This document shows, in pieces, positions 49,308 to 59,129 of a stretch of 64,000 nt of DNA; the stretch's first letter is position 1, and the number at the start of each line of letters is the position of its first letter. Source of the DNA: Rhodanobacter sp. 67-28 (lineage in GTDB: Bacteria > Pseudomonadota > Gammaproteobacteria > Xanthomonadales > Rhodanobacteraceae); NCBI GenBank assembly GCA_001898415.1, contig MKTU01000039.1, forward strand, positions 40,030-104,029, given 5' to 3'. The notes beneath the pieces are model-generated. The model was not told the origin of the DNA. It saw nothing but the letters and a program-made list of their open reading frames with translations, and did no database searches. The position numbers and the translations under genes were made by a program.

Positions 49308-49340
49308 GCGATCCTGGCCGCAGATGGCCAAGGTCAGGGT

Positions 49341-49425
49341 TGGTGCCCAAGGGGGGACTCGAACCCCCACGCCTTTCGGCGCTACCACCTCAAGGTAGTG
49401 CGTCTACCAGTTCCGCCACCTGGGC
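49341..49425 (-). tRNA. tRNA-Leu (anticodon GAG)
   Basis: The 85-base class II tRNA has acceptor stem GCCCAGG/CTTGGGC (two weak pairs), the anticodon arm CTACC-TTGAGGT-GGTAG (anticodon GAG, reads CTC/CTT), a long variable arm GCCGAAAGGC, and T arm GGGGG-TTCGAGT-CCCCC. CCA is encoded. It lies 12 bases after secG, as in the conserved secG-leuU order of E. coli. Confidence 0.96.
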
Positions 49426-49437
49426 AGGTGTGTTGCT

Positions 49438-49902
49438 TCAGTGCTTTGTTGGCTCCGACGGCTTTGCCGGCGGCACGTTGCCCTGGCTCTGGGCCGGCGC
49501 TGCGTTCGTGGCGGCGGGCGTCGCTGCCGGAACGGCCTTGCCGGCGGCCGGCGTGGCCGCGGGTACTTCCGAACCGTTGGTTGCGGCCGGCGGTGTCGCC
49601 GCAGCGGGTGCAGGCTGTTCCGTCGAGCCGGCCATCACGCCCAGGCCGCCGCCGGCGGGCTGTGGCGCGCCGTTGGCATGCAGGTAAATGCCCATGCCGA
49701 GGCTGAGCAGGAAGAACAGCCCGGCCAGCACGCCGGTGGCGCGGGTCAGGAAGGTCGACGAACCCCGCGCGCCGAACACCGTAGCCGACGCGCCGCCGCC
49801 GAAACCGGAACCGGCATCCGCGCCTGCACCGTTCTGCAGCAGGATCAGCACGATCATGGCCGCAGCGATCAGGATGTAAAACACGCTGAAAATGACGAAC
49901 AT
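49438..49902 (-). CDS. secG: Preprotein translocase subunit SecG
   Basis: The product has 154 residues. Two membrane helices (FVIFSVFYILIAAAMIVLIL and LAGLFFLLSLGMGIYLHA) flank a conserved loop with QNGAGADAGSGFGGGASATVFGARGSSTFLTR. The C-terminal 75 residues are an Ala/Pro-rich low-complexity tail (PAAATPPAATNGSEVP...), longer than in the 110-residue E. coli protein. SecG aids SecA cycling on SecYE. The gene lies between tpiA and tRNA-Leu on the same strand, with a 23-base gap to tpiA. Confidence 0.95.
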   Translation of the reverse strand: MFVIFSVFYILIAAAMIVLILLQNGAGADAGSGFGGGASATVFGARGSSTFLTRATGVLAGLFFLLSLGMGIYLHANGAPQPAGGGLGVMAGSTEQPAPAAATPPAATNGSEVPAATPAAGKAVPAATPAATNAAPAQSQGNVPPAKPSEPTKH

Positions 49903-49925
49903 AGGTTTGTATTCGAGCCTGTGTA

Positions 49926-50693
49926 CTAGCTGCCCTGGGGCGCCTGGTGTGCGGCGGTGCAGATGGCCAGGAAGTCCGCAGCAGTCAATGAGGCACCGCC
50001 GATCAGGCCACCGTCCACGTCCGCCTGCGCGAACAACTCGGCGGCATTCGCCGCCTTGACGCTACCGCCGTAAAGCAGTCGGGTCAGACGGGAAAGTGTA
50101 GCATCTTCGGTTTCCAGTTGGCTACGAATGAACGCATGCACCTGCTGCGCCTGTTCCGGCGTGGCGGTACGGCCGGTGCCGATCGCCCAGACCGGCTCGT
50201 AGGCGATCACCGCGGTGTCGAAACTGGCGATGCCCGAGCTGCGCAGCACGGCCTGCAGCTGGGCGGCGATCACGCTTTCGGTGGCATCGGCTTCGCGCTG
50301 CTGCAGGGTTTCGCCCACGCACAGGATCGGCGTGAGGCCCGCCGCGCGTGCAGCGGCGAACTTGCGCGCCACCAGCTCGTTGTCCTCATGGTGGTACTGC
50401 CGGCGCTCCGAATGGCCCACCAGCACCCAGCGCGCGCCGACATCCGCCAGCATCGCGCCGGACACTTCGCCGGTGAACGCGCCCTGCCCTTCGTGCTCGC
50501 TCAGATCCTGCGCGCCAAAGCCGATGCCGCTGTCACGGTGCTGCGCGGCCAGTTCGGCCAGGTAGGGAAAAGGCGGGAACACGTTCACGTCGATCGACGC
50601 CGGCTTGGCGGCAGCAAGCTCGTCGACGAGCGCGGCGGCCATCGTGCGACTGCCGTGCATCTTCCAGTTGCCAGCGACCAGTTTCTTGCGCAT
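49926..50693 (-). CDS. tpiA: Triosephosphate isomerase
   Basis: The product has 255 residues. Visible signatures are VAGNWKMHG near the N-terminus, VGHSERRQYH (catalytic His), AYEPVWAIGTG (catalytic Glu and flexible loop), and YGGSVKAANAAELF (phosphate-binding). It interconverts DHAP and glyceraldehyde 3-phosphate. It leads the tpiA-secG-tRNA-Leu unit. The start codon at 50693 matches family length. Confidence 0.97.
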   Translation of the reverse strand: MRKKLVAGNWKMHGSRTMAAALVDELAAAKPASIDVNVFPPFPYLAELAAQHRDSGIGFGAQDLSEHEGQGAFTGEVSGAMLADVGARWVLVGHSERRQYHHEDNELVARKFAAARAAGLTPILCVGETLQQREADATESVIAAQLQAVLRSSGIASFDTAVIAYEPVWAIGTGRTATPEQAQQVHAFIRSQLETEDATLSRLTRLLYGGSVKAANAAELFAQADVDGGLIGGASLTAADFLAICTAAHQAPQGS

Positions 50694-50791
50694 GGTGTGC
50701 TTCCGTAGCCGTCAAAACGGCAAGCTTAGCCAGCGCCCGCGACATCGGCAAACCGGCCGGTCACGCGCGGCGGCACTCACAGGGAACACCG

Positions 50792-51604
50792 ATGACACCT
50801 GCTCGCCCGCTCAGCCTGGTTACTGGCGCCTCTTCCGGCATCGGTGCGGCGTTCGCCCGCCAGCTTGCCGCACGGGGCCATGACCTGGTGGTCACCGCGC
50901 GCCGTACCGAGCGCCTGCAGGAGCTGGCGACGGAACTGCACGCGACGCACTCGACCACGGTCACGGTGCTGTCTTGCGACCTGGCCGAGCCGACGGCGGT
51001 GGTGGACCTTTGCCATGCCATGGAGCAACGCGCCCTGCGGGTGGACTGGCTGGTCAACAACGCCGGCTACGGCGTGCCCGGCAGGTTCGACGCCAATGAC
51101 TGGCCGGTGCATGCCGATTTCCTGCGCGTGCTGCTCACCGCGCCCACCGAGCTGGCCTGGCGATTGCTCCCCGGCATGCGCCAGCGCGGATACGGTCGCA
51201 TCATCAACGTGGCCTCGCTGGCCGGGCATGTTCCGGCGCCGGCCGGCCACACCTTGTATGCGGCGAGCAAGGCTTACCTGATCAAGTTCTCGCAGGCGCT
51301 GGCACTGGAAAACAGCGCGTGCGGCGTCCATGTCAGCGCGCTGTGCCCGGGCTTCACCTGGTCGGAGTTCCACGACGTCACCGGCACGCGCGCAAAAATG
51401 GACAAGCTGCCCGGCTACATGTGGCTGACCGCCGACGAGGTCGTGCGCCGGGGCATTGCCGCGGTGGAGCGTGGCGACGCGGTCTACATCCCGGGCCGGA
51501 TCAACCGTTTCATCAAGACGGCGCTGCAGCTGATGCCGGACCGATTGGCACTGCGGCTGTCGGCACGGCAAGGCACGCGTTATCGCGACACGGAAACCCA
51601 CTGA
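50792..51604 (+). CDS. Short-chain dehydrogenase/reductase
   Basis: The product has 270 residues. It is a classical SDR: NAD(P)-binding VTGASSGIGAAFARQLAARG, NNAGYG, catalytic Ser in INVASLAG, and YAASKAYLIKF (Tyr-x3-Lys). The C-terminal region is hydrophobic (INRFIKTALQLMPDRLALRL), as in the YdfG/DltE-like membrane-associated branch. Substrate unknown. The next gene starts one base after its stop, so they are co-transcribed. Confidence 0.9.
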   Translation: MTPARPLSLVTGASSGIGAAFARQLAARGHDLVVTARRTERLQELATELHATHSTTVTVLSCDLAEPTAVVDLCHAMEQRALRVDWLVNNAGYGVPGRFDANDWPVHADFLRVLLTAPTELAWRLLPGMRQRGYGRIINVASLAGHVPAPAGHTLYAASKAYLIKFSQALALENSACGVHVSALCPGFTWSEFHDVTGTRAKMDKLPGYMWLTADEVVRRGIAAVERGDAVYIPGRINRFIKTALQLMPDRLALRLSARQGTRYRDTETH

Positions 51605-51605
51605 C

Positions 51606-52277
51606 ATGTCGCTGATGCCGACGCAGATGCGTCCGCTCCCCTATCGCAAACCACAACAAGGCCGCGATTACTGGGTGGTGGACGACGTCCTGGCGAATGC
51701 CGGTGAAGTGCGCGAACGCTGCCTGGCCCGCACCGACTGGGAACTCGGCTACCCGCACACGGGTGAAGTCTGGCCCGGCATGCGGGCCATGCCCGCCTTG
51801 CTCGATGGGGAACTGGCGGCACTGGATGCGCGAGTCTGCGCACTGACCGGTGCGGCCAGGGTCTGGGTCGAGCAGAGCGAAGCCGGCACCCGGCTCAACC
51901 ACAATTGCGTGCAGGTCGTCGGCTCGGTCGAAGGCTCGGTGAAGCCGCACACCGATTCCTCGCACCTGTGTCGCTACGCCGCCGTGCTCTACCTCAACCC
52001 GGACGTGCCGGACCACTGCGGCACCAGTTTCTTCCGCCAACGCATGCCCGGCGGCCAGCTCGGCGGCAACATCGTGCTGGCGCCGCATCGCAACCTGGCC
52101 GAGGCCCTGGGCAACCGTTTCGTGCGCCCGGATGCGTTCGTCGAAGACGTGCGCGTGGCGCATCGCTGGAACCGGCTGCTGGTCTACAAGGCCAACCTGA
52201 TCCACAGCGCCACCGCGTACTGGGGACTGGAGATGGCGGCCAAGCGCATGACGGCCGTGTTCTTCTGGATGGCGTAA
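51606..52277 (+). CDS. DUF6445 family protein, putative Fe(II)/2OG-type oxygenase
   Basis: The product has 223 residues with no signal peptide. A candidate facial triad is visible: HTDSSHLCRYAAVLYLN (H-x-D) and YKANLIHSATAYWG (distal His), with Arg/Lys in KRMTAVFFW as a possible 2-oxoglutarate ligand. The order of these motifs fits a double-stranded beta helix fold and the DUF6445 family. The reaction is unknown. It starts one base after the SDR stop, so reduction and hydroxylation of a shared substrate is conceivable. Confidence 0.8.
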   Translation: MSLMPTQMRPLPYRKPQQGRDYWVVDDVLANAGEVRERCLARTDWELGYPHTGEVWPGMRAMPALLDGELAALDARVCALTGAARVWVEQSEAGTRLNHNCVQVVGSVEGSVKPHTDSSHLCRYAAVLYLNPDVPDHCGTSFFRQRMPGGQLGGNIVLAPHRNLAEALGNRFVRPDAFVEDVRVAHRWNRLLVYKANLIHSATAYWGLEMAAKRMTAVFFWMA

Positions 52278-52372
52278 TCCTCCGGAATCAGCTTGCCGCG
52301 GACCGCCTGCGTTCGTCGGCTATGATCCTGCGGCGCATGTCCGCGCGCTTGCACCACACAGGGGGAATTCTC

Positions 52373-52786
52373 ATGGATCGACTGTTGAAAAGGACGGTAC
52401 TCGTGCTTCTGGCCACGCTGGCGCTCGTTGCCTGTACCTCGGCGCCGCTGAAGCCCGCCGCACCGATCGCCGTGCCGGCCGGGGTCAGCCAGGCGCAGGT
52501 CAAGGCCAGCATCATCAATGCTCTCGAAGGTCGCGGCTGGACCCTGGACAATCTTGCCGACGGCGAGATCCTCAGCACGCTGCACATTCGCGAACATACC
52601 GCCACCATCCGCATCACCTACGACGCCGCGGCGGTGAACCTCACCTACCTGCGCAGCACCAACCTGAACTATCGCGAGAAGGGCGCTCAGCGCAGCATCC
52701 ATCGCAACTACAACGGCTGGATCGACTACCTGGAACAGGACATCCGCCGCAACCTGCAGAACACCCACGCGCTGGAAAACCAGTAG
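52373..52786 (+). CDS. Small lipoprotein of unknown function
   Basis: From the ATG at 52373, behind AGGGGGAATTCTC, the product has 137 residues. A signal peptide ends in the lipobox LVAC (TVLVLLATLALVACTSAP), so the mature protein is lipid-anchored at Cys21. The mature part has a helix and strands (VKASIINALEGRGWTLDNLADGEI, ATIRITYDAAAVNLTYL) and ends with YNGWIDYLEQDIRRNL. This fold-like pattern is common in small outer-membrane lipoproteins of Xanthomonadales. Function unknown. A convergent oxygenase gene follows. Confidence 0.85.
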   Translation: MDRLLKRTVLVLLATLALVACTSAPLKPAAPIAVPAGVSQAQVKASIINALEGRGWTLDNLADGEILSTLHIREHTATIRITYDAAAVNLTYLRSTNLNYREKGAQRSIHRNYNGWIDYLEQDIRRNLQNTHALENQ

Positions 52787-52796
52787 CAACGGCATC

Positions 52797-52822
52797 GCGG
52801 GGCGCCCGACGGGGCGCCCCGC
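52797..52822. terminator. Strong hairpin between convergent genes
   Basis: GCGGGGCGCCC pairs exactly with GGGCGCCCCGC around GACG, 11 bp with no mismatch, between the lipoprotein and oxygenase genes. There is no T tract, so it may be a stability stem or a weak two-way terminator. Confidence 0.6.
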
Positions 52823-52831
52823 ATCCCGGCC

Positions 52832-53767
52832 CTAGATCAGCTTGATCTCGCGCAACCGCTGCAGCAGGTATTCGTGCGAGCTGATCGAGGTGTCGTAGCG
52901 ACGCGGGTTGTCCGGCGTGATGCAGGAATCGAGCGGATCGAGCATCACGTCCGGGTTCGGGTGCAGGAAGAACGGCACCGAGTAGCGCGGCTTGCGCGCG
53001 TTCTCGTTCGGCGGGTTGACCACGCGATGAGTGGTCGACGGATACACGTGGTTGGAGAGGCGCTGCAGCATGTCGCCGATGTTCACCACGATCGCGTCGC
53101 CCTCGGTGGTGATCGGCAGCCACTCGCCCTCGCGGGTGAGCACTTCGAGCCCTTCGGCGCTGGCGCCGACCAGCAGGGTGATGAAGTTGATGTCCTCGTG
53201 CGCACCGGCGCGCACGTTCGGCACATTCTCGTCGGTGATCGGCGGGTAATGGATCGGCCGCAGGATCGAGTTGCCGACGTCGGTCTTGTCCTCGAAAAAG
53301 TTCTCCGGCTGCCTGATGTGCAGCGCCAGCGCGCGAAGCACGCGCGTGCCGAGCTGGTCGAGCGCCTCGTACAGGCCGTAACCGTAGCGCTTGAAGTCGG
53401 GCACCTCGGCCGGCCAGAGGTTCGGCGGCATCAGCTCGGCAAACTTCGAATCGCGCGGGATCTCGCGGCCGATATGCCAGAACTCCTTGAGGTCGGCGTA
53501 CTGGCTGTCCTTGGCCGTCTCGACCTTGAAGGGCGTGTAGCCGCGCGCACCGCCGCTGCCCGGCACGTGGTACTTCATCTTGGTGTCGGTGGGCAGCGCG
53601 AAGAAACGCCGGAACACGTCGTAGGAGCCGTCGATCAGCTCGCGCGCGATGCCGTGGCCGCTGATGCAGCAGAAACCGAATTCGCGGTAGGCCGCACCGA
53701 TTTCCGCGACGAAGGCGTTGCGGTCGCTGTCGTAACGGCGGATGTCGAGGGTGGGAACGTGCTTCAT
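52832..53767 (-). CDS. Isopenicillin N synthase-like Fe(II)/2OG dioxygenase
   Basis: From the ATG at 53767 the product has 311 residues. The N-terminal non-heme dioxygenase part (EIGAAYREFGFCCISGHGI) is followed by the core with iron ligands HED in GAHEDINFITLLV and distal His in STTHRVVNPP. The 2OG-binding RxS lies in KPRYSVPFFLHPNPD. The family is related to plant and fungal oxygenases and to ethylene- or gibberellin-type enzymes; the substrate here is unknown. glmM lies 100 bases upstream on the same strand. Confidence 0.9.
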   Translation of the reverse strand: MKHVPTLDIRRYDSDRNAFVAEIGAAYREFGFCCISGHGIARELIDGSYDVFRRFFALPTDTKMKYHVPGSGGARGYTPFKVETAKDSQYADLKEFWHIGREIPRDSKFAELMPPNLWPAEVPDFKRYGYGLYEALDQLGTRVLRALALHIRQPENFFEDKTDVGNSILRPIHYPPITDENVPNVRAGAHEDINFITLLVGASAEGLEVLTREGEWLPITTEGDAIVVNIGDMLQRLSNHVYPSTTHRVVNPPNENARKPRYSVPFFLHPNPDVMLDPLDSCITPDNPRRYDTSISSHEYLLQRLREIKLI

Positions 53768-53867
53768 GGGTGAACGTCCATTGGAGGGTCGTGCGGTCGA
53801 TTGATCCGCCACCGCAGGGGGCGGGGCACGTCGGGCCAATCCATGGCGACCCGGTACTACCTCAGGT

Positions 53868-55220
53868 TCACGAGCGTTCGGCGGCGGATTTTACCGTTCC
53901 GGCGAGGCGATCCGCCAGTTGCCGCACTTCGTCCGCGTCGGCGCCCTCGACCGTGACCCGTACCACCGGCTCGGTGCCCGAAGCGCGCAGCACCACCCGG
54001 CCGCGCCCCTGCAGGACGCGCTCGACCTCGCCCAATGCAGCGCGCACCGCGTCGCTCCGCAGCGACTCGCGCGCACCCTCGGCGCGCACGTTGAGCATGA
54101 CCTGCGGAAACTTCTGCAGCCCCTGGCGCGCGCTGGCCAGGTCATGGCCGGCATGCGTCAGTGCTTCCAGGACGGCCAGCGCTGCGATGATGCCGTCGCC
54201 GGTGCTGGCCCGGTCCAGGCAAAGGATGTGGCCGGAAGTTTCACCACCCAGCACACCCTGGTGCTGCTGCAGTTGCTGCATGACGTAGCGGTCGCCGACG
54301 TTGGCGCGGATGAATGACACGCCGAGGTCATCCAGCGCCTGCTGCAACCCGAAATTGCTCATCAGGGTGCCGACCACCGGACCGGCCAGCAGGCCCTGCG
54401 CGCGCAGGTGTCGGGCGAGGATGAACAGGATGTCGTCGCCATCGGCGAGTTCGCCATGCCGATCGACCAGGATCACCCGATCGCCGTCGCCATCGAACGC
54501 CACGCCCAGGTCGGCCGCATGCGCCAGCACCGCCTGCTGCAACGCCTCCGGATGGGTCGAACCCACTCCATCGTTGATATTGAAGCCATCGGGCTTGTCG
54601 CCGATCGCCACCACCTCGGCGCCCAGTTCGGCAAACACTTTCGGCGCGACCTGGTAGGTGGCGCCGTGCGCGCAGTCGAGCACCAGCTTGATCCCGCGCA
54701 GGCTGAAATCCTCGGCTACCGTGGCCTTGCAGAACTCCGCGTAGCGGGCCACCGCATCGGCGACGCGCACGGCCTTGCCCAGGCGTTCGGAGGCGACCGT
54801 GGTGAACGCCGCCTCCAGTTCAGCCTCGATCGCCAGTTCCACCGCATCGGAGAGCTTCTCGCCGGCTGCGGAGAAGAACTTGATGCCGTTGTCGTGGTGC
54901 GGATTGTGCGAGGCACTGATCACGATGCCGGCCTGGGCACGCATGGAGCGCGTCAGGAACGCCACGGCCGGCGTAGGCATCGGACCGAGCAGGCCGACGT
55001 CGGCACCGGCCGCCACCAGCCCGGCCTCCAGCGCGGCCTCGAACATGTAGCCTGATACGCGCGTGTCCTTGCCGATCAGCACCGTGGGCCGCTCGCCGCC
55101 CTCGCGCCCGAGCACGGCGCCGACGGCGCGACCAAGCTGCAGCATGAAATCGGCGCTGATCGGCCACTGCCCGACCAGGCCGCGAATGCCGTCGGTGCCG
55201 AAATACTTGCGTTCTGTCAT
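53868..55220 (-). CDS. glmM: Phosphoglucosamine mutase GlmM
   Basis: From the ATG at 55220 the product has 450 residues. The active-site phosphoserine loop is [17 protein letters not shown] (Ser104), the metal loop is FDGDGDRVI, the sugar loop is GGETSGH, and the phosphate-binding loop is [11 protein letters not shown]. It converts glucosamine 6-phosphate to glucosamine 1-phosphate for peptidoglycan and LPS synthesis. It lies after folP on the same strand with a 44-base gap, the same order as in E. coli. Confidence 0.97.
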   Translation of the reverse strand: MTERKYFGTDGIRGLVGQWPISADFMLQLGRAVGAVLGREGGERPTVLIGKDTRVSGYMFEAALEAGLVAAGADVGLLGPMPTPAVAFLTRSMRAQAGIVISASHNPHHDNGIKFFSAAGEKLSDAVELAIEAELEAAFTTVASERLGKAVRVADAVARYAEFCKATVAEDFSLRGIKLVLDCAHGATYQVAPKVFAELGAEVVAIGDKPDGFNINDGVGSTHPEALQQAVLAHAADLGVAFDGDGDRVILVDRHGELADGDDILFILARHLRAQGLLAGPVVGTLMSNFGLQQALDDLGVSFIRANVGDRYVMQQLQQHQGVLGGETSGHILCLDRASTGDGIIAALAVLEALTHAGHDLASARQGLQKFPQVMLNVRAEGARESLRSDAVRAALGEVERVLQGRGRVVLRASGTEPVVRVTVEGADADEVRQLADRLAGTVKSAAERS

Positions 55221-55264
55221 CGTGGTATTCCGAGAAAGAAAGGGATCGCGTCGAGTCGGGCGTT

Positions 55265-56173
55265 TCAATCGTCGTCGGGCCAGCGCGGCGCCGCCGGACG
55301 ATCGTCCCGGCGCGGCACCGTGTCGGCTGCCTGCACCGCACTCCATACCGCCAGCGCATCGACCGTGGGCAACACATCATGCACACGCACGATGCGGGCA
55401 CCACGCTGCACTGCGATCAGCGCCGCGGCCACCGAACCGGCCGCGCGATCGGCCGGCGTGGCGCGGCCGGTCAGGGTGCCGATCATGCGCTTGCGCGAGA
55501 GACCGGCGTACACCCCGCTGCCCAGGCTGGTGAAACGATCCAGTGCGCACAGCAACGCAATATTGTGTTCCAGCGTCTTGCCGAAGCCGAAGCCGGGATC
55601 GACCACCACCTTGCGCCGGTCGATGCCCGCCAGCTCGCAGGCAAACAGGCGATCGGTGAGGAAACGATGCACCTCGGCGACGACGTCGTCGTAATGCGGG
55701 TCGTCCTGCATGCTGCGCGGCTCGCCCAGCATGTGCATCAGGCACACCGGCACGCCCAGCTCGGCTGCCGCCTCCAGCGCCCCGTCGCGGCGCAGCGCGT
55801 ACACGTCGTTGATCATGCCCGCGCCCGCGGCCACCGCCGCGCGCATCACCTGCGGGCGCGAGGTGTCGATGGAGATCGGCACCGTCGTGCGCGCCGCCAG
55901 CTGCTCGATCACCGGCAGCACGCGGCGCAACTCCTCCTCGACGGAGACCTCGTCGGCGCCGGGACGGGTGGATTCGCCACCCACGTCGAGCATGTCCGCG
56001 CCCTCCTCGACCATGCGCACGCCGTGCGCCACCGCGTCGTCCACGCTGGCGTGGATGCCGCCGTCGGAAAACGAATCAGGCGTGAGGTTGAGGATGCCGA
56101 CCACGCGCGGGCGATCCAGCGACAGGGCGCGACCGGCGCAGTCCAGTACCGGTGCAAACCATTCGTTCGTCAT
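55265..56173 (-). CDS. folP: Dihydropteroate synthase FolP
   Basis: The product has 302 residues. Motifs are [39 protein letters not shown], and [13 protein letters not shown]. It condenses p-aminobenzoate with dihydropterin pyrophosphate. The length is slightly above the 280 of E. coli, due to a C-terminal tail ([18 protein letters not shown]). It heads folP-glmM; orn lies upstream on the same strand, 37 bases away. Confidence 0.96.
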   Translation of the reverse strand: MTNEWFAPVLDCAGRALSLDRPRVVGILNLTPDSFSDGGIHASVDDAVAHGVRMVEEGADMLDVGGESTRPGADEVSVEEELRRVLPVIEQLAARTTVPISIDTSRPQVMRAAVAAGAGMINDVYALRRDGALEAAAELGVPVCLMHMLGEPRSMQDDPHYDDVVAEVHRFLTDRLFACELAGIDRRKVVVDPGFGFGKTLEHNIALLCALDRFTSLGSGVYAGLSRKRMIGTLTGRATPADRAAGSVAAALIAVQRGARIVRVHDVLPTVDALAVWSAVQAADTVPRRDDRPAAPRWPDDD

Positions 56174-56210
56174 GCTGATGTCTCCGCGCCGTGCCCTGCT
56201 GCCCGCGGGC

Positions 56211-56774
56211 TCATCCGCCCGTGCCGCCCAGCTCGCCCATGTAGCGCCGGTAATGGCGCAGCTCGGCGATGGAATCGCGGATGTCGGACAACGCCGTGTG
56301 CGCCGATTCCTTGCCCACGCTCTTGGCGATTTCCGGCGCCCAGCGACGCGCCAGTTCCTTCAACGTGGACACGTCGAGGTTGCGATAGTGGAAATAGCGC
56401 TCCAGCCGCGGCATCTGCCGGTGCATGAAGCGCCGGTCCTGGCAGATCGAGTTGCCGCACATCGGCGACTTGCCTGGCGGCACCCAGGCGCGCAGGAACT
56501 CCACGGTGGCCTGCTCGGCCATCGCGTGGTCGGTCTGCGAGTTCAGCACCTGGCGCCACAGGCCGGATTTGTGATGCTGGTTGATGTTCCAGCTGTCCAT
56601 GGATTCCAGCCGGTCGATTTCATGGCGTATCGCGAACACCGGGCCGTCGGCCAGCACGTTGAGGTTCTTGTCGGTAACCACCGTGGCGATCTCGAGAATC
56701 GAATCGTTGTCGGTGTCGAGGCCGGTCATCTCCAGATCGATCCAGATCAGGTTTTCTTCGTTGGCTTGGCTCAT
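56211..56774 (-). CDS. orn: Oligoribonuclease
   Basis: From the ATG at 56774 the product has 187 residues. The DEDDh exonuclease motifs are [12 protein letters not shown] (Exo I), [17 protein letters not shown] (Exo II) and [16 protein letters not shown] (Exo III with catalytic His). It degrades 2-5 nt RNAs and pGpG, so it also affects cyclic-di-GMP turnover. It is upstream of folP-glmM on the same strand and divergent from sbcB. Confidence 0.96.
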   Translation of the reverse strand: MSQANEENLIWIDLEMTGLDTDNDSILEIATVVTDKNLNVLADGPVFAIRHEIDRLESMDSWNINQHHKSGLWRQVLNSQTDHAMAEQATVEFLRAWVPPGKSPMCGNSICQDRRFMHRQMPRLERYFHYRNLDVSTLKELARRWAPEIAKSVGKESAHTALSDIRDSIAELRHYRRYMGELGGTGG

Positions 56775-56843
56775 GGAATCTCCTTGTGCGACCCAGTTTA
56801 TCAGCCTTGCCCGTGACGGATGCCTGCATGCGATCATCGCCGG

Positions 56844-58286
56844 ATGCAGACCTTCTTCTGGCACGACTACGAGACCTCGGGCGCCGATCCACGCCGCGAC
56901 CGCCCACTGCAGTTCGCCGGCATCCGCACCACGTTGGAGCTGGAAATCGTCGGCGAACCCGTGATGTTCTACGGCAAGCCCTCGCTGGAGATGCCGCCCC
57001 ATCCGGACGCCTGCCTGATCACCGGCATCACGCCGCAGCAGGCCGAGCGCGAGGGCGTCGGCGAGGCCGACTTCGCCGCCCGCGTGCATGAACAGCTGGC
57101 CGCACCGGGCACCTGCGGAGTCGGCTACAACTCGCTGCGTTTCGACGACGAATTCACCCGGCAGATGCTCTACCGCAACTTCCACGACCCGTACGGCCGC
57201 GAATGGGAGAACGGCAATTCGCGCTGGGACCTGATCGACCTGGTGCGCATGTGCCAGGCGCTGCGCCCCGAGGGCATTGTCTGGCCGACCCGCGAGGATG
57301 GCTCGCCGAGTTTCAAGCTGGAGCACCTGGCCAGCGCGAACCGGCTCAGCCAGGAGCGGGCGCATGATGCCTTGTCCGACGTCCGCGCGCTGATCGACCT
57401 GGCCCGGCTGATCCGTGTGCGCCAACCGCGACTTTGGGACTGGTACTACGCGTTGCGCCGCAAGCAGAAGGTGTTCGACCTGCTCGACGTGGTGAACATG
57501 ACGCCGCTGGTGCACGTCTCCTCGCGCTACCCGGCCAGTCGCCACTGCCTTGCACTGATCGCGCCGCTGGCCGCGCATCCGGGCCGCGCCGGCGAAGTGA
57601 TCGTGTACGACCTGGCCACCGATCCGGCCGAATGGCTGGCGCTGGACGAAGACGAGATCGCCGACCGCATCTTCACGCCGCGTGCCGATCTCCCCGAAGG
57701 CATCGAACGCATCCCGCTGCGCACGGTGCGGGCAAACCACGCACCGGCGCTGGCGCCGCTGTCGGTGCTGCAAGGCGTGGACCAGCAGCGCCTGCAACTC
57801 GACCTGGAGCGTTGCCTCGCGCATCGCGACACCTTGCGCGCGGTCGACGGGCTGGCCGAAAAGCTGCGTCGCGTGTTCCAGCGCGCCGCGGAGTTTCCTC
57901 CGCCGGAAGATCCGGAGCTGGCGCTCTACAACGGCTTCCTGCCCGATGCCGACAAGCGCCTGCTGGCCCAGGTACGTGCCACGCCACCGGCAGAACTGGG
58001 CACGCGCGCGTTTCCATTCCGCGACCCGCGCTATCCGGAGCTGCTGTTCCGCTACCGCGCGCGCAACTGGCCCGAGACGCTGGACGCGGAGGAACACGTG
58101 CGCTGGGGTGCATTCCGCCAGGCACGGCTGACTCGCCACACGCCGCTGACCGGACTCACGCTCGATGACTACTTCGCCCGCCTCGGCGAGCTGCGCCACG
58201 ATCCGGCCGCGCAGGACAAGCTGCCCCTGCTCGACCAGTTGCAGGCCTGGGGCGAGCAACTCGCCCACAGCATCGACGGAACGTAG
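56844..58286 (+). CDS. sbcB: Exodeoxyribonuclease I
   Basis: From the ATG at 56844 ([19 protein letters not shown]) the product has 480 residues. The DnaQ-like motifs are [30 protein letters not shown] and [14 protein letters not shown]. After these comes the SH3-like and helical extension typical of ExoI. It degrades single-stranded DNA 3' to 5' and works with RecJ/mismatch repair. The stop TAG (58284-58286) is provided by the first bases of a REP-like repeat. Confidence 0.95.
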   Translation: MQTFFWHDYETSGADPRRDRPLQFAGIRTTLELEIVGEPVMFYGKPSLEMPPHPDACLITGITPQQAEREGVGEADFAARVHEQLAAPGTCGVGYNSLRFDDEFTRQMLYRNFHDPYGREWENGNSRWDLIDLVRMCQALRPEGIVWPTREDGSPSFKLEHLASANRLSQERAHDALSDVRALIDLARLIRVRQPRLWDWYYALRRKQKVFDLLDVVNMTPLVHVSSRYPASRHCLALIAPLAAHPGRAGEVIVYDLATDPAEWLALDEDEIADRIFTPRADLPEGIERIPLRTVRANHAPALAPLSVLQGVDQQRLQLDLERCLAHRDTLRAVDGLAEKLRRVFQRAAEFPPPEDPELALYNGFLPDADKRLLAQVRATPPAELGTRAFPFRDPRYPELLFRYRARNWPETLDAEEHVRWGAFRQARLTRHTPLTGLTLDDYFARLGELRHDPAAQDKLPLLDQLQAWGEQLAHSIDGT

Positions 58287-58303
58287 GGCGGGCGCTGCCC
58301 GCC
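58283..58303. repeat. REP-like palindrome at the end of sbcB
   Basis: TAGGGCGGGCGCTGCCCGCC starts at 58284 and differs from the copy at 3437-3456 by two bases. GGCGGGC and GCCCGCC-type arms make a hairpin. The TAG is the sbcB stop. Confidence 0.7.
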
Positions 58304-58358
58304 ACCGCGACACGCCCAAAGCCCGGCGCAATGCCCGCCCCACCCTCGACGAACCACC

Positions 58359-59045
58359 ATGCCCAAGAGCTATTTCACCCCCGCCACCTTCCGCTTCCTG
58401 CGCGCTCTGGAACGCAACAACCATCGCGACTGGTTCCACGCGCACAAGGACGACTACGAGCGCCACGTGCGCGAGCCGTTCCTCGTCCTGATCGCCGACC
58501 TGCAGGCGCCGCTGGCGGAGATCAGCCCGCACTACCGCGCCGACCCGCGCAAGAACGGCGGTTCGCTGTACCGCATCTACCGCGACACGCGCTACTCCAA
58601 CAACAAGCTGCCGTACAAATCCTGGCAGGGCTCGCGTTTCACCCATGAGCGACGCCACGAGATCCAGGCGCCCGGTTTCTACCTCCACATCGAACCCGGC
58701 GACTGTTTCGCCGGTGGCGGCATGTGGCATCCGGAACCGGACGCACTGAAGCACATCCGCGAATTCCTGGTCGACAATCCGGAAGCATGGAAGCGCGCCA
58801 CGCGAAGCAAGACCTTCCGGGAGCACCTGCAGCTCGCCGGTGAATCGCTGATCCGCCCGCCGCGCGGCTACGACCCGGCGCATGAGCTGATCGAGGATCT
58901 CAAGCGCAAGGACTTCATCGCCAGCACCGGCTTCAGCGAAGCGCTGGCCTGCTCTGACGAACTGCTGCCGTGGACGGTCGCCACCTTCAAGCGCGTCGCG
59001 CCGCTGGTCGACTATCTGTGCGCCGCGCAGGAGCTGGAGTTCTGA
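58359..59045 (+). CDS. DUF2461 domain protein
   Basis: The product has 228 residues, soluble. Conserved DUF2461 segments are [64 protein letters not shown], and [22 protein letters not shown]. The family (TIGR02453) is widespread in bacteria and fungi with unknown activity. It is downstream of sbcB, 72 bases away, but the REP-like hairpin lies between them, so co-transcription is uncertain. Confidence 0.9.
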   Translation: MPKSYFTPATFRFLRALERNNHRDWFHAHKDDYERHVREPFLVLIADLQAPLAEISPHYRADPRKNGGSLYRIYRDTRYSNNKLPYKSWQGSRFTHERRHEIQAPGFYLHIEPGDCFAGGGMWHPEPDALKHIREFLVDNPEAWKRATRSKTFREHLQLAGESLIRPPRGYDPAHELIEDLKRKDFIASTGFSEALACSDELLPWTVATFKRVAPLVDYLCAAQELEF

Positions 59046-59057
59046 TCGCCCACGGCA

Positions 59058-59129
59058 GGAGCCCGCTCGCGGGCGATGCTCTTGTCTTCGTGCGCGCAGG
59101 GAAATGGATCGCCCGCAAGCGGGCTCCTA
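59058..59129. repeat. REP doublet GGAGCCCGC...GCGGGCTCC at the end of the MFS gene
   Basis: The left arm at 59058-59077 and right arm at 59108-59127 are inverse copies of a 20-base unit (GGAGCCCGCT-GCGGGCGAT) with one mismatch. The right end continues to CTAC, whose complement TAG is the stop codon of the MFS gene. The unit matches the classical GTAGGAGCCCGCTTGCGGGC REP type of pseudomonads and Xanthomonadales. Confidence 0.85.

Noticed and set aside
53768..53867. ACCTGAGGTAGTACCGGGT on the minus strand, resembling the 3' half of a TPP riboswitch
   Set aside because: The matching 5' half (CTGAGA-containing stem) is absent because the glmM coding sequence begins right there, and the downstream gene is not a thiamine gene.
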